A DNA stretch of 64,000 bases from Streptomyces sp. NBC_00259 (GCF_036181745.1 NZ_CP108080.1:3618501-3682500); one strand, 5' to 3'. Positions 6,753 to 16,511 are shown, counted from the first letter of the stretch. The notes: generated by a model from the sequence alone, not told the origin. Numbers and translations are program-made.

Positions 6753-9254
6753 GTGCCCATCAGGCCGCGCTATCGGCGGGTGTCAGCTCTGCAGCGGCAG
6801 TTCTTCAATCGTGAAGGACTGCTCGCGACGTACGACGGGGAGTTACGGGGAGCCTTCGAGAATCCGCGGATCCTGAACCTGGTCGGCGTCGGGGGAATCG
6901 GAAAGTCACGCCTGCTGCAGGAACTGCGCTCCCGCACTCCGGACACCTTCCGTACGGCCCGTCTCGACCTGCAGCTTCCGACGTTGCGGCAGCAGGAGGA
7001 CGCTCTCGCCGTACTGCGCATGGAACTCGGCGCACAGGGCGTGAAGTTCGACCGATTCGACATCGCCTACGCCGTCCTGTGGCAGCGCGTGCATCCCCAG
7101 CTGCCGATGGACCGGAAGAACACGCCCTTCGCCGAGGACAGCGAAGTGCTGTCGAAGATACTCGACGACGCCATGGGCCTGCCGGTGTTCGGTACGGCGG
7201 CAGGGCTGGTGCGGCTCACGGGCCGGGCGATGGCCAACCGGCAGCGCAGACAGAGGATCCAGTCCGACCCGACGCTCCAGGAACTCGACAGCCTCTCGAA
7301 CGCGGACCTGGGGCACGCGGTCTCCTACCTGTTCGCCGAAGAGTTGCGGCAGGCGGCCGAGGAGCGGCCGTACGTGCTCTACGTGGACGCCTACGAGGCC
7401 ATGGTGCCCACCCCGCTGCCGGGCGGCCGCAGTTACGGTTCCGACGCCTGGCTGCGCGATCTGCTCGGGCAGCTCCACGGCGGGCTGACCGTGCTGGCAA
7501 GCCGGGAACCCCTTGCCTGGACGGTCTACGACAAGGACTGGGAGGCGGTGATCCGGGAAGAGAAGGTCGACGGGCTCCCGATGACCGCTCGCCTCGAACT
7601 GCTCTCCCAGGCGGGCATCACGGAGATCGCACGACAGCGCACGATCGCCGAGGCCAGCGCGGGAGTGCCCTTCTACCTCCATCTCGCCGTGGACACACAT
7701 GTGCAGAATCCGGCCAGGACGGAGGACGCCGGAACGGCGGAGGAGATCGTCCAGCGGTTCCTGCAGCACGTGGCTCCGGACGAGGTCCGGATCCTGGAAC
7801 TGCTCAGTGTCGCGCGGACCTTCGACCAAGGGGCGTTCCGTGCCATCGGCCGGCACTTCGACCTTCCCACCAATCTGCTGACCTGGGAGTCGCTCACCTC
7901 CTATTCGTTCGCCTACCCGCTGCCCGAGGGCTGGTTCCGGCTGCACCAACTGATGATCGTGGCGCTTCAGCACCACCTCCCGCCCACGGTCACACGCGAG
8001 GTCCACGCTGTGCTCCGGAAGTTCTGGGAAGAGCTGGCGGAGCGCGTCGAAGCCGGGGCGGCGCGTTCAGGAGTGACCCGCTCCTCCCCCCTGCGGGAGG
8101 CCGTCTACCACGGACTCCATGCGGAGAACATCTCCCCCGAGCAGATCCAGAAGCACGCCGACCGGGCCATCATCATGGGCGGCAGGCAAGCGGTGGACGG
8201 CATGGTCAAGGACATCCGGAGCCACCTCGCGGCCCCGGCGGAAACCGACTACGCCGTTGCCGCCCTGCCCGGGATCCGTGACGCCGCCGACTGTCTGGAC
8301 GCCGAGTCGAAGCTGGAGCTCGGGGACACGAACGCGGCCATGGCGCTGACTCCTGCCCTCGACATGCCTGTCCGCTCGGTCGTCTCGGCACGCCTCGCAC
8401 TGGCCGGGGCCAACGCGCGCCGGATCGCCGGGGAGAGCAGCCATGCGGCAAGCATCTTCACCCGGGTCTGGGAGGAGCACGCGGGGGAGGCCCGGACCTC
8501 CGCCGGGTTGTGTGTCGCGGACATCCGGATGTGGCAGGGCGACTTCGCGGGCGCCTTCGCTCTGGCGGAGGAGGTCCATGACATCTGTGCCCCGCACGAG
8601 CACATCATTCGTGGGGACCTGAAGCGCTTGATGCACCTGGGGCACCGCTTCCTGATGGACTTCGGCAGGGCCGCGGAACTCATGGCGCACGCCGAGGAGG
8701 AGTACGACGCGATAGGCGCCGTCGTGGGCCTTGCCAACATCAGGACCAACAGGGCCGAGCTGCTGGCGTTCACGGATCCCGAGGCCGCCGTCGTGGAGGC
8801 GGGCGCCGCCCTCGACGTCCAGCGGGATCTCGGCGCCCAGCACGAAATCGGAAAGGTGTACACCGCGATGGCCATCGCCCAGCTACGGCTGGGGCAACTG
8901 GACCGGGCGGACATGGCCTTCCGCAACGCCAACACCGCTCTCGACCTGGCCGGCTACCGCTCGGGGCGAGCCCGGGCCGACATGTTCCGGGCCTTCCTGC
9001 TACTGCGTCGGGGTGAGCGAAGGGCGGCACAGGAGCTGCTGCTCCACTCGGCACGGGAGCTGGAGGCCTGCCAGGTCTATCCTTCGCTGATTCTGACCAT
9101 TCAACGCGCGGCCGAGCGCACCGGTCTCATCGATCCCGAGCTCACAGCGGCCGCCGAACGCGCTCGTCCCTCACTGCGCCTGCTCGGAGCGCCGCAAGAC
9201 CTGCACAGCCGCACGGATGATGTTCTGTCGACGCTGCTCGAGGTGACCTCGTGA
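6753..9254 (+). CDS. STAND-type P-loop ATPase with C-terminal TPR-like repeats
   Basis: An 833-residue protein. Residues 41-52 carry the P-loop LNLVGVGGIGKS, followed by a Walker B-like YVLYVDAYEAM near 215 and a region resembling the sensor and winged-helix part of NB-ARC/AAA signalling ATPases. From about residue 550 the sequence is alpha-helical with TPR-like repeats. This is the STAND architecture: a nucleotide switch with a repeat sensor and no recognisable catalytic effector of its own. The GTG at 6753 is chosen because a long GGGGGGGGGAG ribosome site precedes it by six bases; an ATG at 6702 is possible. Residue 31 is encoded by TTA (6843-6845), rare in Streptomyces and dependent on the bldA tRNA. 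It overlaps the first kinase gene by four bases (GTGA), so the two are coupled. Function unknown. Confidence 0.8.
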   Translation: MPIRPRYRRVSALQRQFFNREGLLATYDGELRGAFENPRILNLVGVGGIGKSRLLQELRSRTPDTFRTARLDLQLPTLRQQEDALAVLRMELGAQGVKFDRFDIAYAVLWQRVHPQLPMDRKNTPFAEDSEVLSKILDDAMGLPVFGTAAGLVRLTGRAMANRQRRQRIQSDPTLQELDSLSNADLGHAVSYLFAEELRQAAEERPYVLYVDAYEAMVPTPLPGGRSYGSDAWLRDLLGQLHGGLTVLASREPLAWTVYDKDWEAVIREEKVDGLPMTARLELLSQAGITEIARQRTIAEASAGVPFYLHLAVDTHVQNPARTEDAGTAEEIVQRFLQHVAPDEVRILELLSVARTFDQGAFRAIGRHFDLPTNLLTWESLTSYSFAYPLPEGWFRLHQLMIVALQHHLPPTVTREVHAVLRKFWEELAERVEAGAARSGVTRSSPLREAVYHGLHAENISPEQIQKHADRAIIMGGRQAVDGMVKDIRSHLAAPAETDYAVAALPGIRDAADCLDAESKLELGDTNAAMALTPALDMPVRSVVSARLALAGANARRIAGESSHAASIFTRVWEEHAGEARTSAGLCVADIRMWQGDFAGAFALAEEVHDICAPHEHIIRGDLKRLMHLGHRFLMDFGRAAELMAHAEEEYDAIGAVVGLANIRTNRAELLAFTDPEAAVVEAGAALDVQRDLGAQHEIGKVYTAMAIAQLRLGQLDRADMAFRNANTALDLAGYRSGRARADMFRAFLLLRRGERRAAQELLLHSARELEACQVYPSLILTIQRAAERTGLIDPELTAAAERARPSLRLLGAPQDLHSRTDDVLSTLLEVTS

Positions 9255-10240
9255 CCTGGCTCAGGCTCTACCAGCAGGCATCGGAGGCGGACGGTGCCGC
9301 CGGGTACTACAACCGCAATGTCGGGGTGGACACCCCCGAAGGGAAGGTCAACGTCCGTATCCCCCTGGCGGGGGCGGACATCATGGACGTACGGCTGTGG
9401 CGCGAGGAGGAGGTACTCGCCTGCATCAGGCCCTACGTCGACCAGGCGCCCGAGTTGCGCCATGTGTCGGACGAGCCACGGTTCCAGGTCCACCACTTCA
9501 TCGACGGACGGGTGCTCGACGGCTTCTGCCCGCGCGGACGCTCCGTTCCCGTCCATGTGATGGGCGATGTCGTGGCGCTGATGGACCAGCTGACGCGGAT
9601 CCCTGAGGAGAAGGTGCCCGGGATCCCCTCCCATTGGCCGGCCTCCGGCGACAGCAGCGGATTCGCCCGGCTGCTGGCCGACCTCACCCGGAGAATCCAT
9701 CGGGCACATGCCGAGGAATACCGGCACGTCTTCGCCGACTTCGGCATCCCGGAAGAACCGCTGGCAGTCGTCGATGCTTTGTGGGACGGGCTCACGCCCC
9801 GGCCGTTCACCGTGCTCCACGCCGACCTGCACCGCAAGAACATGATCGTCCACAACGGTGTCACCTGGTTCCTCGACTGGGAGCTGGCGCTGTGGGGCGA
9901 TCCGGCGTACGAACTCGCGATCCACTTCCACAAGATGGACTATCCGGACGAGCAGCGGGCCGAGGTGATCCGGCAGTGGCAGGAACGACTGCCGGCACCG
10001 TCCACCACCGGACCGCGCGGCGATCTCGACCTGTACATGGCGCACGAGCGCATCAAGTCGGCGATCGTCGACACGATCCGCTACTCCAAGCAGCTCGCAG
10101 GCGCGCGCCCCCCGGAGCGCGACGTCCTCCTCACCCGGCTGGCGAAGAAGGTGAACGCCGCCCGCCTGGTGTGGGGATCGTCTCCCGACATCACTCCTGA
10201 GCGGGTTGCCACCACGCTCGCCCCCTGGACGGAGACGTAG
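9251..10240 (+). CDS. APH-family phosphotransferase, first of a tandem pair
   Basis: A 329-residue member of the aminoglycoside phosphotransferase/choline kinase-like family. The Brenner motif HADLHRKNM (near residue 195) supplies the catalytic Asp and metal-binding Asn, and FLDWELALWGDP (near 210) is the DFG-equivalent. The N-terminal lobe is unusual: where the ATP-binding Lys is expected there is VNVRIP, with Arg. The GTG start overlaps the STAND stop codon as GTGA and it is followed two bases later by a homologous kinase, so all three are one transcription unit. Substrate is unknown; the context does not argue for antibiotic resistance, since genes of this family also phosphorylate sugars, macrolides and proteins. 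Confidence 0.85.
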   Translation: MTWLRLYQQASEADGAAGYYNRNVGVDTPEGKVNVRIPLAGADIMDVRLWREEEVLACIRPYVDQAPELRHVSDEPRFQVHHFIDGRVLDGFCPRGRSVPVHVMGDVVALMDQLTRIPEEKVPGIPSHWPASGDSSGFARLLADLTRRIHRAHAEEYRHVFADFGIPEEPLAVVDALWDGLTPRPFTVLHADLHRKNMIVHNGVTWFLDWELALWGDPAYELAIHFHKMDYPDEQRAEVIRQWQERLPAPSTTGPRGDLDLYMAHERIKSAIVDTIRYSKQLAGARPPERDVLLTRLAKKVNAARLVWGSSPDITPERVATTLAPWTET

Positions 10241-10242
10241 CC

Positions 10243-11241
10243 GTGGACCCTGTTGCCCTCTACGAAGAGGCCTGCGCGCGGGAGGGCGAGTCGGGGCACT
10301 ACAACCGCAACGTCCGGATGGAGGCGGACAGCGGTCCCGTCGTCGTCCGGATGCGTTCCGGTGACCCCGAGGCCATGGATCTCACCCTGTGGTCCGAGGC
10401 CGACGTGCTCTCCGCCATCGGCCCTCATGTGCCCGCGGCTCCCCGCCTCCTGCACGCCAGCACCGACCCCGGCTTCCAGATTCACGAGTTCGTGGAGGGC
10501 CGGCGCGTCGACGCTCTCTTCCCCGACGGCAAGCCCCTGCCCGAGCCGGTACTGGACAGCATCGAGACTCTCTTCGGCCGGCTGCTGCGGGTACCGGCCC
10601 GCGCCCTGCCCGAAGTGCCCGGCGACTGGCCGCACGACGGGGACACGGCAGGCTTCGCCGGACGCCTGTTGGGCCTCGTCCGCGTGATCCGGCGCAGGCA
10701 CGACGCCACAGCCGGCGGCCTGTACGAGGCTCTCGGCATCCCGGAGGACCCGTGCACTCTGCTCCAGGAGCGGGCGGCCGGTCTGGCCGAGCGGCCCTTC
10801 CGGCTGCTGCACGCGGACATCCATCGCAAGAACATGATCCTCGGCCGTCGGGGGCAGGTCGTCTTCCTCGACTGGGAGCTCGCTCTGTGGGGCGATCCCG
10901 TGTACGACCTCGGCGACCACCTCCACAAGATGTCCTACTCACCGGCCGAGCGGCATGTGGTGGCCGAGGGCTGGGAGCGCGCGGCACCGAGCGAGTGCCG
11001 AACGCAGTGGAGCCGCGACCTCGGCTACTACCTCGCCTACGAGGCGGTGAAGTCGGCCGTCGTGGACACGATCCGCTGGGGACGGCGCATCGCCGCGGAA
11101 CAGGACCGGGAAGCCCGGTCCACACTGGCCGGGGAACTCGCCGACAAGATCGCCGCGGCCCGGCCCCACTGGACTGCCGGACCGCGGCCGGCACCCGAAC
11201 CGAGCGACATCGAGTCGGCGGTCGAGCACTGGATGGCCTGA
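10243..11241 (+). CDS. APH-family phosphotransferase, second of a tandem pair
   Basis: A 332-residue sibling of the preceding kinase. The two share YNRNV near the N-terminus, HAD(L/I)HRKNMI and FLDWELALWGDP, and similar overall length, which indicates tandem duplication followed by strong divergence elsewhere. The catalytic Asp and Asn are kept and the presumed ATP-binding Lys is again replaced by Arg (VVVRMR). The start is GTG at 10243 with GGAG nine bases upstream, leaving a two-base gap to the previous stop. A GC-rich hairpin at 11245-11261 closes the unit before the convergent acetyltransferase gene. Substrate unknown. Confidence 0.85.
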   Translation: MDPVALYEEACAREGESGHYNRNVRMEADSGPVVVRMRSGDPEAMDLTLWSEADVLSAIGPHVPAAPRLLHASTDPGFQIHEFVEGRRVDALFPDGKPLPEPVLDSIETLFGRLLRVPARALPEVPGDWPHDGDTAGFAGRLLGLVRVIRRRHDATAGGLYEALGIPEDPCTLLQERAAGLAERPFRLLHADIHRKNMILGRRGQVVFLDWELALWGDPVYDLGDHLHKMSYSPAERHVVAEGWERAAPSECRTQWSRDLGYYLAYEAVKSAVVDTIRWGRRIAAEQDREARSTLAGELADKIAAARPHWTAGPRPAPEPSDIESAVEHWMA

Positions 11242-11244
11242 GAA

Positions 11245-11261
11245 CGGCCGCGACGCGGCCG
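11245..11261. terminator. hairpin between convergent genes
   Basis: CGGCCGC-gac-GCGGCCG forms a perfect 7-bp stem four bases after the second kinase's stop codon and 18 bases before the stop of the convergent acetyltransferase. There is no T-tract, as is common in Streptomyces. It could serve both directions. Confidence 0.55.
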
Positions 11262-11278
11262 TGGTCCACACCCCCGCG

Positions 11279-12538
11279 TCAGAAGATGTCCGGGCACCAC
11301 GGCCGGCGTGGGGTGCGGAAGAGGGTGTCCGCCAGGGCTGCCGTGCCCGGGCGTTCCTCGGTGACACGGCCCAGGGCCTGCAGGCGCAGTACCGATTCGT
11401 CGCCCAGGTAGAGGGCGCCCAACTCCCGTACGTCCATGGAGAGGTCGGCCGCGAGGTCGGTCGGGGAACACTCCGCCGCTCCGCCGGGGCGCACGTCCAG
11501 CCGGAATCGGCCGGACGCAAGCCCCGCCGGGTCGTGGAGGTCCAGGACCAGCGTGCCGGGGGTGCTGTACGTACGCGCCTCCAGGGCCCGTACGACGTCC
11601 AGGATGCGCACCCACAGGGAGTCCGCGTGGGTGACCGTGCGGGCCGCGCGGGGGTCGGGGAGGAAGTGGGGGAGGAGGTCGTCGGGGGCGCGGCAACCGG
11701 TCCGCACCGTGGTGACCCAGTCGATCGAGCAGAGGAAGTGCCACAGGGCGCGCTCGGCGGCGGGCGAGGTCGCGATCAGTTTCTCGACGACCGCGGTGTT
11801 GTCGGGCTGCCCGGCATCGGTCCAGTGAGGCTCGGCCCGGTAGACGACCAGGCCTTCCACGTTGCCGGCGGCCGAGCGGTACAGCGCGTAGTAGGGCTCC
11901 TTCCAGGGCTCGGCACCGACCGGATCCTGGCCCGTGTTGGTCGCCCACCAGTGCTCGTCGCGGTCGGTTGCCCCGGCCTGGCCGGTGCGGAAGCGGTCGT
12001 ACAGCTCAGGGCCGAGCTTGCGGACCTCCGCGGCGTCGACCAGATCGGTCCGGCCGCCGTCGTCGGGGACCGGCCGGCGGGGGTCGAGGCCGGTGCGGCG
12101 GACGTCGATGCTCCACTCGGTGAACCAGGTCGCGGGGCCGAAGCCGTACCGCCCGTAGATCGGGTACTCGGCGGCGACCAGCGTCGAGACGGCCTCGCCG
12201 CGCTCCTTCGCGGCCGCGAGATCCGTGGTGATCATCCTGGTGAGCAGGCCGCGGCGGCGGTGCGTCGGGGAGACGGTGACGTTGGAGACGGCGTTCGCCT
12301 GCACGACGGCGCCGCCGGGGACCGTGAGTTCCTGGGTGAAGGAACGGTACGTCGCCACGCAGCGGCCACCGTCGAACGCGCCCAGCACCCGGGGCAGGTC
12401 GGAGTGTGCCAGCCGGACCGCCGCGTACGCCGGGGTGATCACCGGGGACTGCAGAAAGCCGGTCCTGCACGCGCGCAGCCAGTCGGCGAACTCGGACTCG
12501 TTCACGGGACGCACTTCAGGGCGCGCATCGGGGCTCAT
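11279..12538 (-). CDS. Eis-like GNAT acetyltransferase
   Basis: A 419-residue protein with the Eis architecture: two fused GNAT domains followed by a sterol-carrier-like domain. The acetyl-CoA loop NVTVSPTHRRRGLLTRMI lies near residue 85, the Tyr-containing YPIYGRYGFGPAT near 125 corresponds to the general-acid region, and the chain ends in Phe, as in mycobacterial Eis, where the terminal carboxylate takes part in catalysis. Eis proteins acetylate amines on aminoglycosides, lysines or other substrates. It is convergent with the kinase module and separated by 76 bases from the asparaginase gene upstream on the same strand. Family call is strong; substrate is open. Confidence 0.87.
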   Translation of the reverse strand: MSPDARPEVRPVNESEFADWLRACRTGFLQSPVITPAYAAVRLAHSDLPRVLGAFDGGRCVATYRSFTQELTVPGGAVVQANAVSNVTVSPTHRRRGLLTRMITTDLAAAKERGEAVSTLVAAEYPIYGRYGFGPATWFTEWSIDVRRTGLDPRRPVPDDGGRTDLVDAAEVRKLGPELYDRFRTGQAGATDRDEHWWATNTGQDPVGAEPWKEPYYALYRSAAGNVEGLVVYRAEPHWTDAGQPDNTAVVEKLIATSPAAERALWHFLCSIDWVTTVRTGCRAPDDLLPHFLPDPRAARTVTHADSLWVRILDVVRALEARTYSTPGTLVLDLHDPAGLASGRFRLDVRPGGAAECSPTDLAADLSMDVRELGALYLGDESVLRLQALGRVTEERPGTAALADTLFRTPRRPWCPDIF

Positions 12539-12614
12539 GGCGCCACGCTATGCGTGACCGTCCCGCCCGTCACGGGAATTTCCGGAACGTGGATCCCGAA
12601 GCGGAAGCAGTGCT

Positions 12615-13670
<1,056 letters not shown>

Positions 13671-13713
13671 GCGGCGGCCTTCCGGGACAGGGACCCGCCC
13701 CGGAAGCCGTGCC

Positions 13714-13773
13714 GCCGGAGGCAGCCCGGCCGGAGGCAGCCCCGCCGGAGGGAGCCCGGCCGGAAGCAGCCAC
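13714..13773 (+). repeat. four tandem 15-bp units upstream of the asparaginase gene
   Basis: Four imperfect copies of GCCGGAGGCAGCCCG at 13714, 13729, 13744 and 13759. They lie between rsiG and the asparaginase ribosome site, so they would sit in the transcript leader. If translated they would give an Ala-Gly-Leu-Pro-Pro repeat, but no ribosome site supports that. Confidence 0.8.
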
Positions 13774-13798
13774 GCCCCCGGACGCCGCACCCCGCGCG

Positions 13799-14455
13799 TC
13801 AGGTGAGCAGGTCGTCTACTTGCGCTTCGCCCTCACGGTACCTGCGCGCGATCTCGGCGCTGCAGTCGTCCGCGGTGCGCTGCAACTGCTGGCGCTGCCG
13901 CGAGACCTGCTGCTCATAGCCCGCGAGCCGCCCCATCGCCGCGTGCAGTTCGTCGTCCGTGCGCGCGTCCAGGTCGGAGAGCTCCACCTCGGCGAGCATC
14001 TCCGCGGCCAGCAGCCGGTACTCCTCGCCGCGCGGCGTGGACAGCGTGACGTGCCGGGCCGAACTGCCGCGCCGCGACGGCGGGTCGGTGAGGATCTGCG
14101 AGAGCCGGTCGACGACCGCGGCGTCCGGGCTGGTCAGGCCCGGTCCGCCGGCCGAGGCGGAGAACACGGGCGCGGGCGCCGGCGGTGCCGTACGCCGGGA
14201 CAGCTCCGCGCGGAGGATGTCGATCCGGCCCTGCAGCAGTCGCCGCACATAGCTGAGGTCCGCCTCGTCACGCTGCGAATCCTTGCGCAGCGCGCGCAGC
14301 TCCGGCAGCCGCAGGGTGGCGAGGTCGTGTGTACGGGGCTCGGTGTACGGGGCAGCGGTGCGTTGCGCGGGCGGGCGGACGGCGCCCGTCCCGGAGGCGG
14401 AACGGCGGGTCGTCGGTACGGGACCGGGCGACTGCCCGGCGCCAGGAGTGCTCAT
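13799..14455 (-). CDS. rsiG: RsiG, c-di-GMP-dependent anti-sigma factor for WhiG
   Basis: RsiG sequesters the sporulation sigma factor WhiG when loaded with cyclic di-GMP, holding back the change from aerial hyphae to spores. The ligand site is made of two E(X)3S(X)2R(X)3Q(X)3D motifs. Both are intact here: E64-S68-R71-Q75-D79 and E181-S185-R188-Q192-D196, in two predicted helices joined by a variable middle region. The 218-residue length fits. The ATG at 14455 has GAGGGGA about 12 bases upstream; a further 29-residue extension is possible but lacks conserved sequence. It reads away from dtd and precedes the asparaginase gene. Identification rests on the two exact motifs and is strong. Confidence 0.93.
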   Translation of the reverse strand: MSTPGAGQSPGPVPTTRRSASGTGAVRPPAQRTAAPYTEPRTHDLATLRLPELRALRKDSQRDEADLSYVRRLLQGRIDILRAELSRRTAPPAPAPVFSASAGGPGLTSPDAAVVDRLSQILTDPPSRRGSSARHVTLSTPRGEEYRLLAAEMLAEVELSDLDARTDDELHAAMGRLAGYEQQVSRQRQQLQRTADDCSAEIARRYREGEAQVDDLLT

Positions 14456-14601
14456 GCGTGAATCAGTCCCCTCGACCGGTGCATGGGGTCTCCCCGGGCA
14501 AGGAGGGCCGAGGGGATGCACCGACTCCGTGCATCGTGCCACTACGGACGGTACCGGTGCAGGCGGTCTGCACCCGTTCAGCCCCCGATAGGTTGGTCTG
14601 T

Positions 14602-15027
14602 ATGCGTGCAGTGGTGCAGAGGGTCGACGGCGCGAGCGTCGTGGTGGCCGGTGAGACCGTGGGTGAGATCGTCGGCCAAGGGCTGTGTGTGCTGGTGGGA
14701 GTCACCCACGGGGACACGGCGGAGAAGGCGGCGCAGCTCGCCCGCAAGCTGTGGTCGGTGCGGATTCTCGACGGCGAGAAGTCCTGCTCCGACGTGAATG
14801 CGCCCTTGCTGGTGATTTCCCAGTTCACTCTCTACGGGGACGCCCGCAAGGGCCGCCGTCCCACGTGGAACGCCGCGGCGCCGGGAGAGATCGCCGAACC
14901 GCTCGTCGACGAGGTGGTGGCCCGGCTGCGGGAGCTGGGGGCCCAGGTGGAGACGGGCCGGTTCGGAGCGGACATGCGGGTCTCGCTCACGAACCACGGC
15001 CCGTTCACGGTGCTGATCGAGGTGTGA
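14602..15027 (+). CDS. dtd: D-aminoacyl-tRNA deacylase
   Basis: This 141-residue enzyme removes D-amino acids wrongly attached to tRNA. It starts MRAVVQRV, as is usual for the family, and carries the two active-site motifs SQFTLYGD (near residue 73) and TNHGPFT (near 131). The length is standard. The start is the ATG at 14602; the frame is open further upstream but contains no family sequence. It is a single gene between divergent rsiG and convergent ygfZ. Confidence 0.95.
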   Translation: MRAVVQRVDGASVVVAGETVGEIVGQGLCVLVGVTHGDTAEKAAQLARKLWSVRILDGEKSCSDVNAPLLVISQFTLYGDARKGRRPTWNAAAPGEIAEPLVDEVVARLRELGAQVETGRFGADMRVSLTNHGPFTVLIEV

Positions 15028-15082
15028 GGCCCTGGGCCGACGGCGCGGGGCGCAGGATGCGACCGGGCCGGGCGTGGCGGCG

Positions 15083-16069
15083 CTACGGTTCGACCACGAC
15101 CTCCTGGGCCGCCGCCGTGTCGCCCGCCAGCAGTTCCGCGTCCACCGGCACGTTCCGCTTCACCAGCGCGAGCGCGATCGGGCCCAGCTCGTGGTGGCGG
15201 GCGGACGTCGTGATGAAGCCGAGCTGACGCCCTTCCTCGCCGTCCGCGGCCAGGCGTACCGGCGTGCCGTGCCCGGGCAGGTGCACCTCGCTGCCGTCGA
15301 GATGCAGAAAGACCAGCCGGCGCGGCGGCTTCCCCAGGTTGTGGACGCGCGCCACGGTCTCCTGGCCCCGGTAGCAGCCCTTCTGGAGGTGCACGGCGCT
15401 GCCGATCAGCCCGACCTCGTGCGGGATGGTGCGGTGGTCGGTCTCGAAGCCGAGCCGTGGACGGTGCGCCTCGACGCGCAGCGCCTCGTACGCCAGGACA
15501 CCGGCCGCGGGGCCGTTGGCCGCGGCGTACGACTCCAGGGCGGCCCGGGGCAGGAAGAGATCACGGCCCTGCGCGGTCTCCCGTACGACCACGCCCTCCG
15601 GGGCCTCGGCGATCGAGCCGGCCGGCAGATGCACGACCGCGAACTCGTCCGTACGGTCGGCGACCTCCACCTGGTAGAAGAACTTCATCGACTCCAGGTA
15701 CGTGAGGAGCGACTCCTGCGTGCCGGGCTCGATGTGCGCCCACACCGTCTCGCCGTCGTCCACGAGATACAGCGCGTGCTCGATGTGGCCGTTCGCGGAC
15801 AGGATCAAGGCCTCGGTGGCCTCCCCGGCGGGCAGCTCGCTCAGGTGCTGGGTGAGCAGCAGATGCAGCCAGCTGAGCCGGTCGGGGCCCGAGACGGTGA
15901 TGACGCCGCGGTGCGAGAGGTCGACGAAACCGCTGCCGTCGGCGAGCGCGCGCTGCTCGCGGAACAGGTCGCCGTAGTGCGCGGCGACACCTTCGTCGCG
16001 CCCCTCGGCCGGGACAGCGCCGGGCAGGGACAGCAGAGGGCTGATCGTTGAATGTCGCTGCATGGACAT
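15083..16069 (-). CDS. ygfZ: YgfZ/CAF17 folate-binding iron-sulfur cluster assembly protein
   Basis: YgfZ-family proteins bind tetrahydrofolate and help maintain certain [4Fe-4S] enzymes. The 328-residue sequence resembles the aminomethyltransferase fold and contains the diagnostic motif KGCYRGQETVAR near residue 235, whose Cys is the family hallmark. It follows nur by four bases on the same strand, so the two genes are probably cotranscribed. The ATG at 16069 is followed by a second Met two codons on; either may be used. Confidence 0.92.
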   Translation of the reverse strand: MSMQRHSTISPLLSLPGAVPAEGRDEGVAAHYGDLFREQRALADGSGFVDLSHRGVITVSGPDRLSWLHLLLTQHLSELPAGEATEALILSANGHIEHALYLVDDGETVWAHIEPGTQESLLTYLESMKFFYQVEVADRTDEFAVVHLPAGSIAEAPEGVVVRETAQGRDLFLPRAALESYAAANGPAAGVLAYEALRVEAHRPRLGFETDHRTIPHEVGLIGSAVHLQKGCYRGQETVARVHNLGKPPRRLVFLHLDGSEVHLPGHGTPVRLAADGEEGRQLGFITTSARHHELGPIALALVKRNVPVDAELLAGDTAAAQEVVVEP

Positions 16070-16073
16070 AAGC

Positions 16074-16511
16074 CTACGACTGGCCGGCGGCTGCCTTCCG
16101 GGCGCACTGGCCGCACTGGCCGAAGATCGCGAAGTGCTTCATGTCCGTGGTGAACCCGAACTGCTCACGGAGCTCGGCCGTGAAGCCGGCGGCCACGTCG
16201 ACATCGGCCTCGATCACGTCGCCGCAGTCCCGGCAGACCAGATGGAGATGGTGGTGCCGGTCGGCGAGGTGGTAGGTGGGCGCGCCGTGCCCCAGATGGG
16301 CGTGCGAGACCAGGCCCAGCTCCTCCAGCAGCTCCAGCGTCCGGTAGACCGTCGAGATGTTCACCCCGGAAGCGGTCTTGCGCACCTCGACGAGGATGTC
16401 GTCGGGGGTCGCGTGCTCCAGGGTGTCGACGGCTTCGAGGACAAGCTGGCGCTGCGGAGTCAGACGGTAGCCGCGCTGCCGCAGGTCGCTCTTCCAGTCG
16501 GTGCTCACCAC
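16074..16511 (-). CDS. nur: Nur, nickel-responsive Fur-family repressor
   Basis: Nur represses nickel uptake and the Fe superoxide dismutase gene when nickel is available. This 145-residue protein has a winged helix with NISTVYRTLELLEELG and the metal dimerisation domain. The His set known for S. coelicolor Nur is present at the same numbering: His70, His72 and His126 for the nickel site and His33, His86, His88 and His90 for the second site. It also has two CXXC pairs (93/96 and 133/136). The numbering holds when translation begins at the GTG at 16511; the neighbouring GTG at 16508 is equally possible. It is followed directly by ygfZ. No Nur box was seen in its own upstream region. Confidence 0.9.
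   Translation of the reverse strand: MVSTDWKSDLRQRGYRLTPQRQLVLEAVDTLEHATPDDILVEVRKTASGVNISTVYRTLELLEELGLVSHAHLGHGAPTYHLADRHHHLHLVCRDCGDVIEADVDVAAGFTAELREQFGFTTDMKHFAIFGQCGQCARKAAAGQS

Noticed and set aside
9251..11241. Aminoglycoside resistance genes
   Set aside because: The fold is that of APH, but the N-lobe is atypical and the genes are coupled to a STAND ATPase; nothing supports a drug substrate.
13671..13790. A 40-residue N-terminal extension of the asparaginase
   Set aside because: It consists of 15-bp repeats giving AGLPP and has no ribosome site, while the ATG at 13670 has GGAAGG at a good distance.
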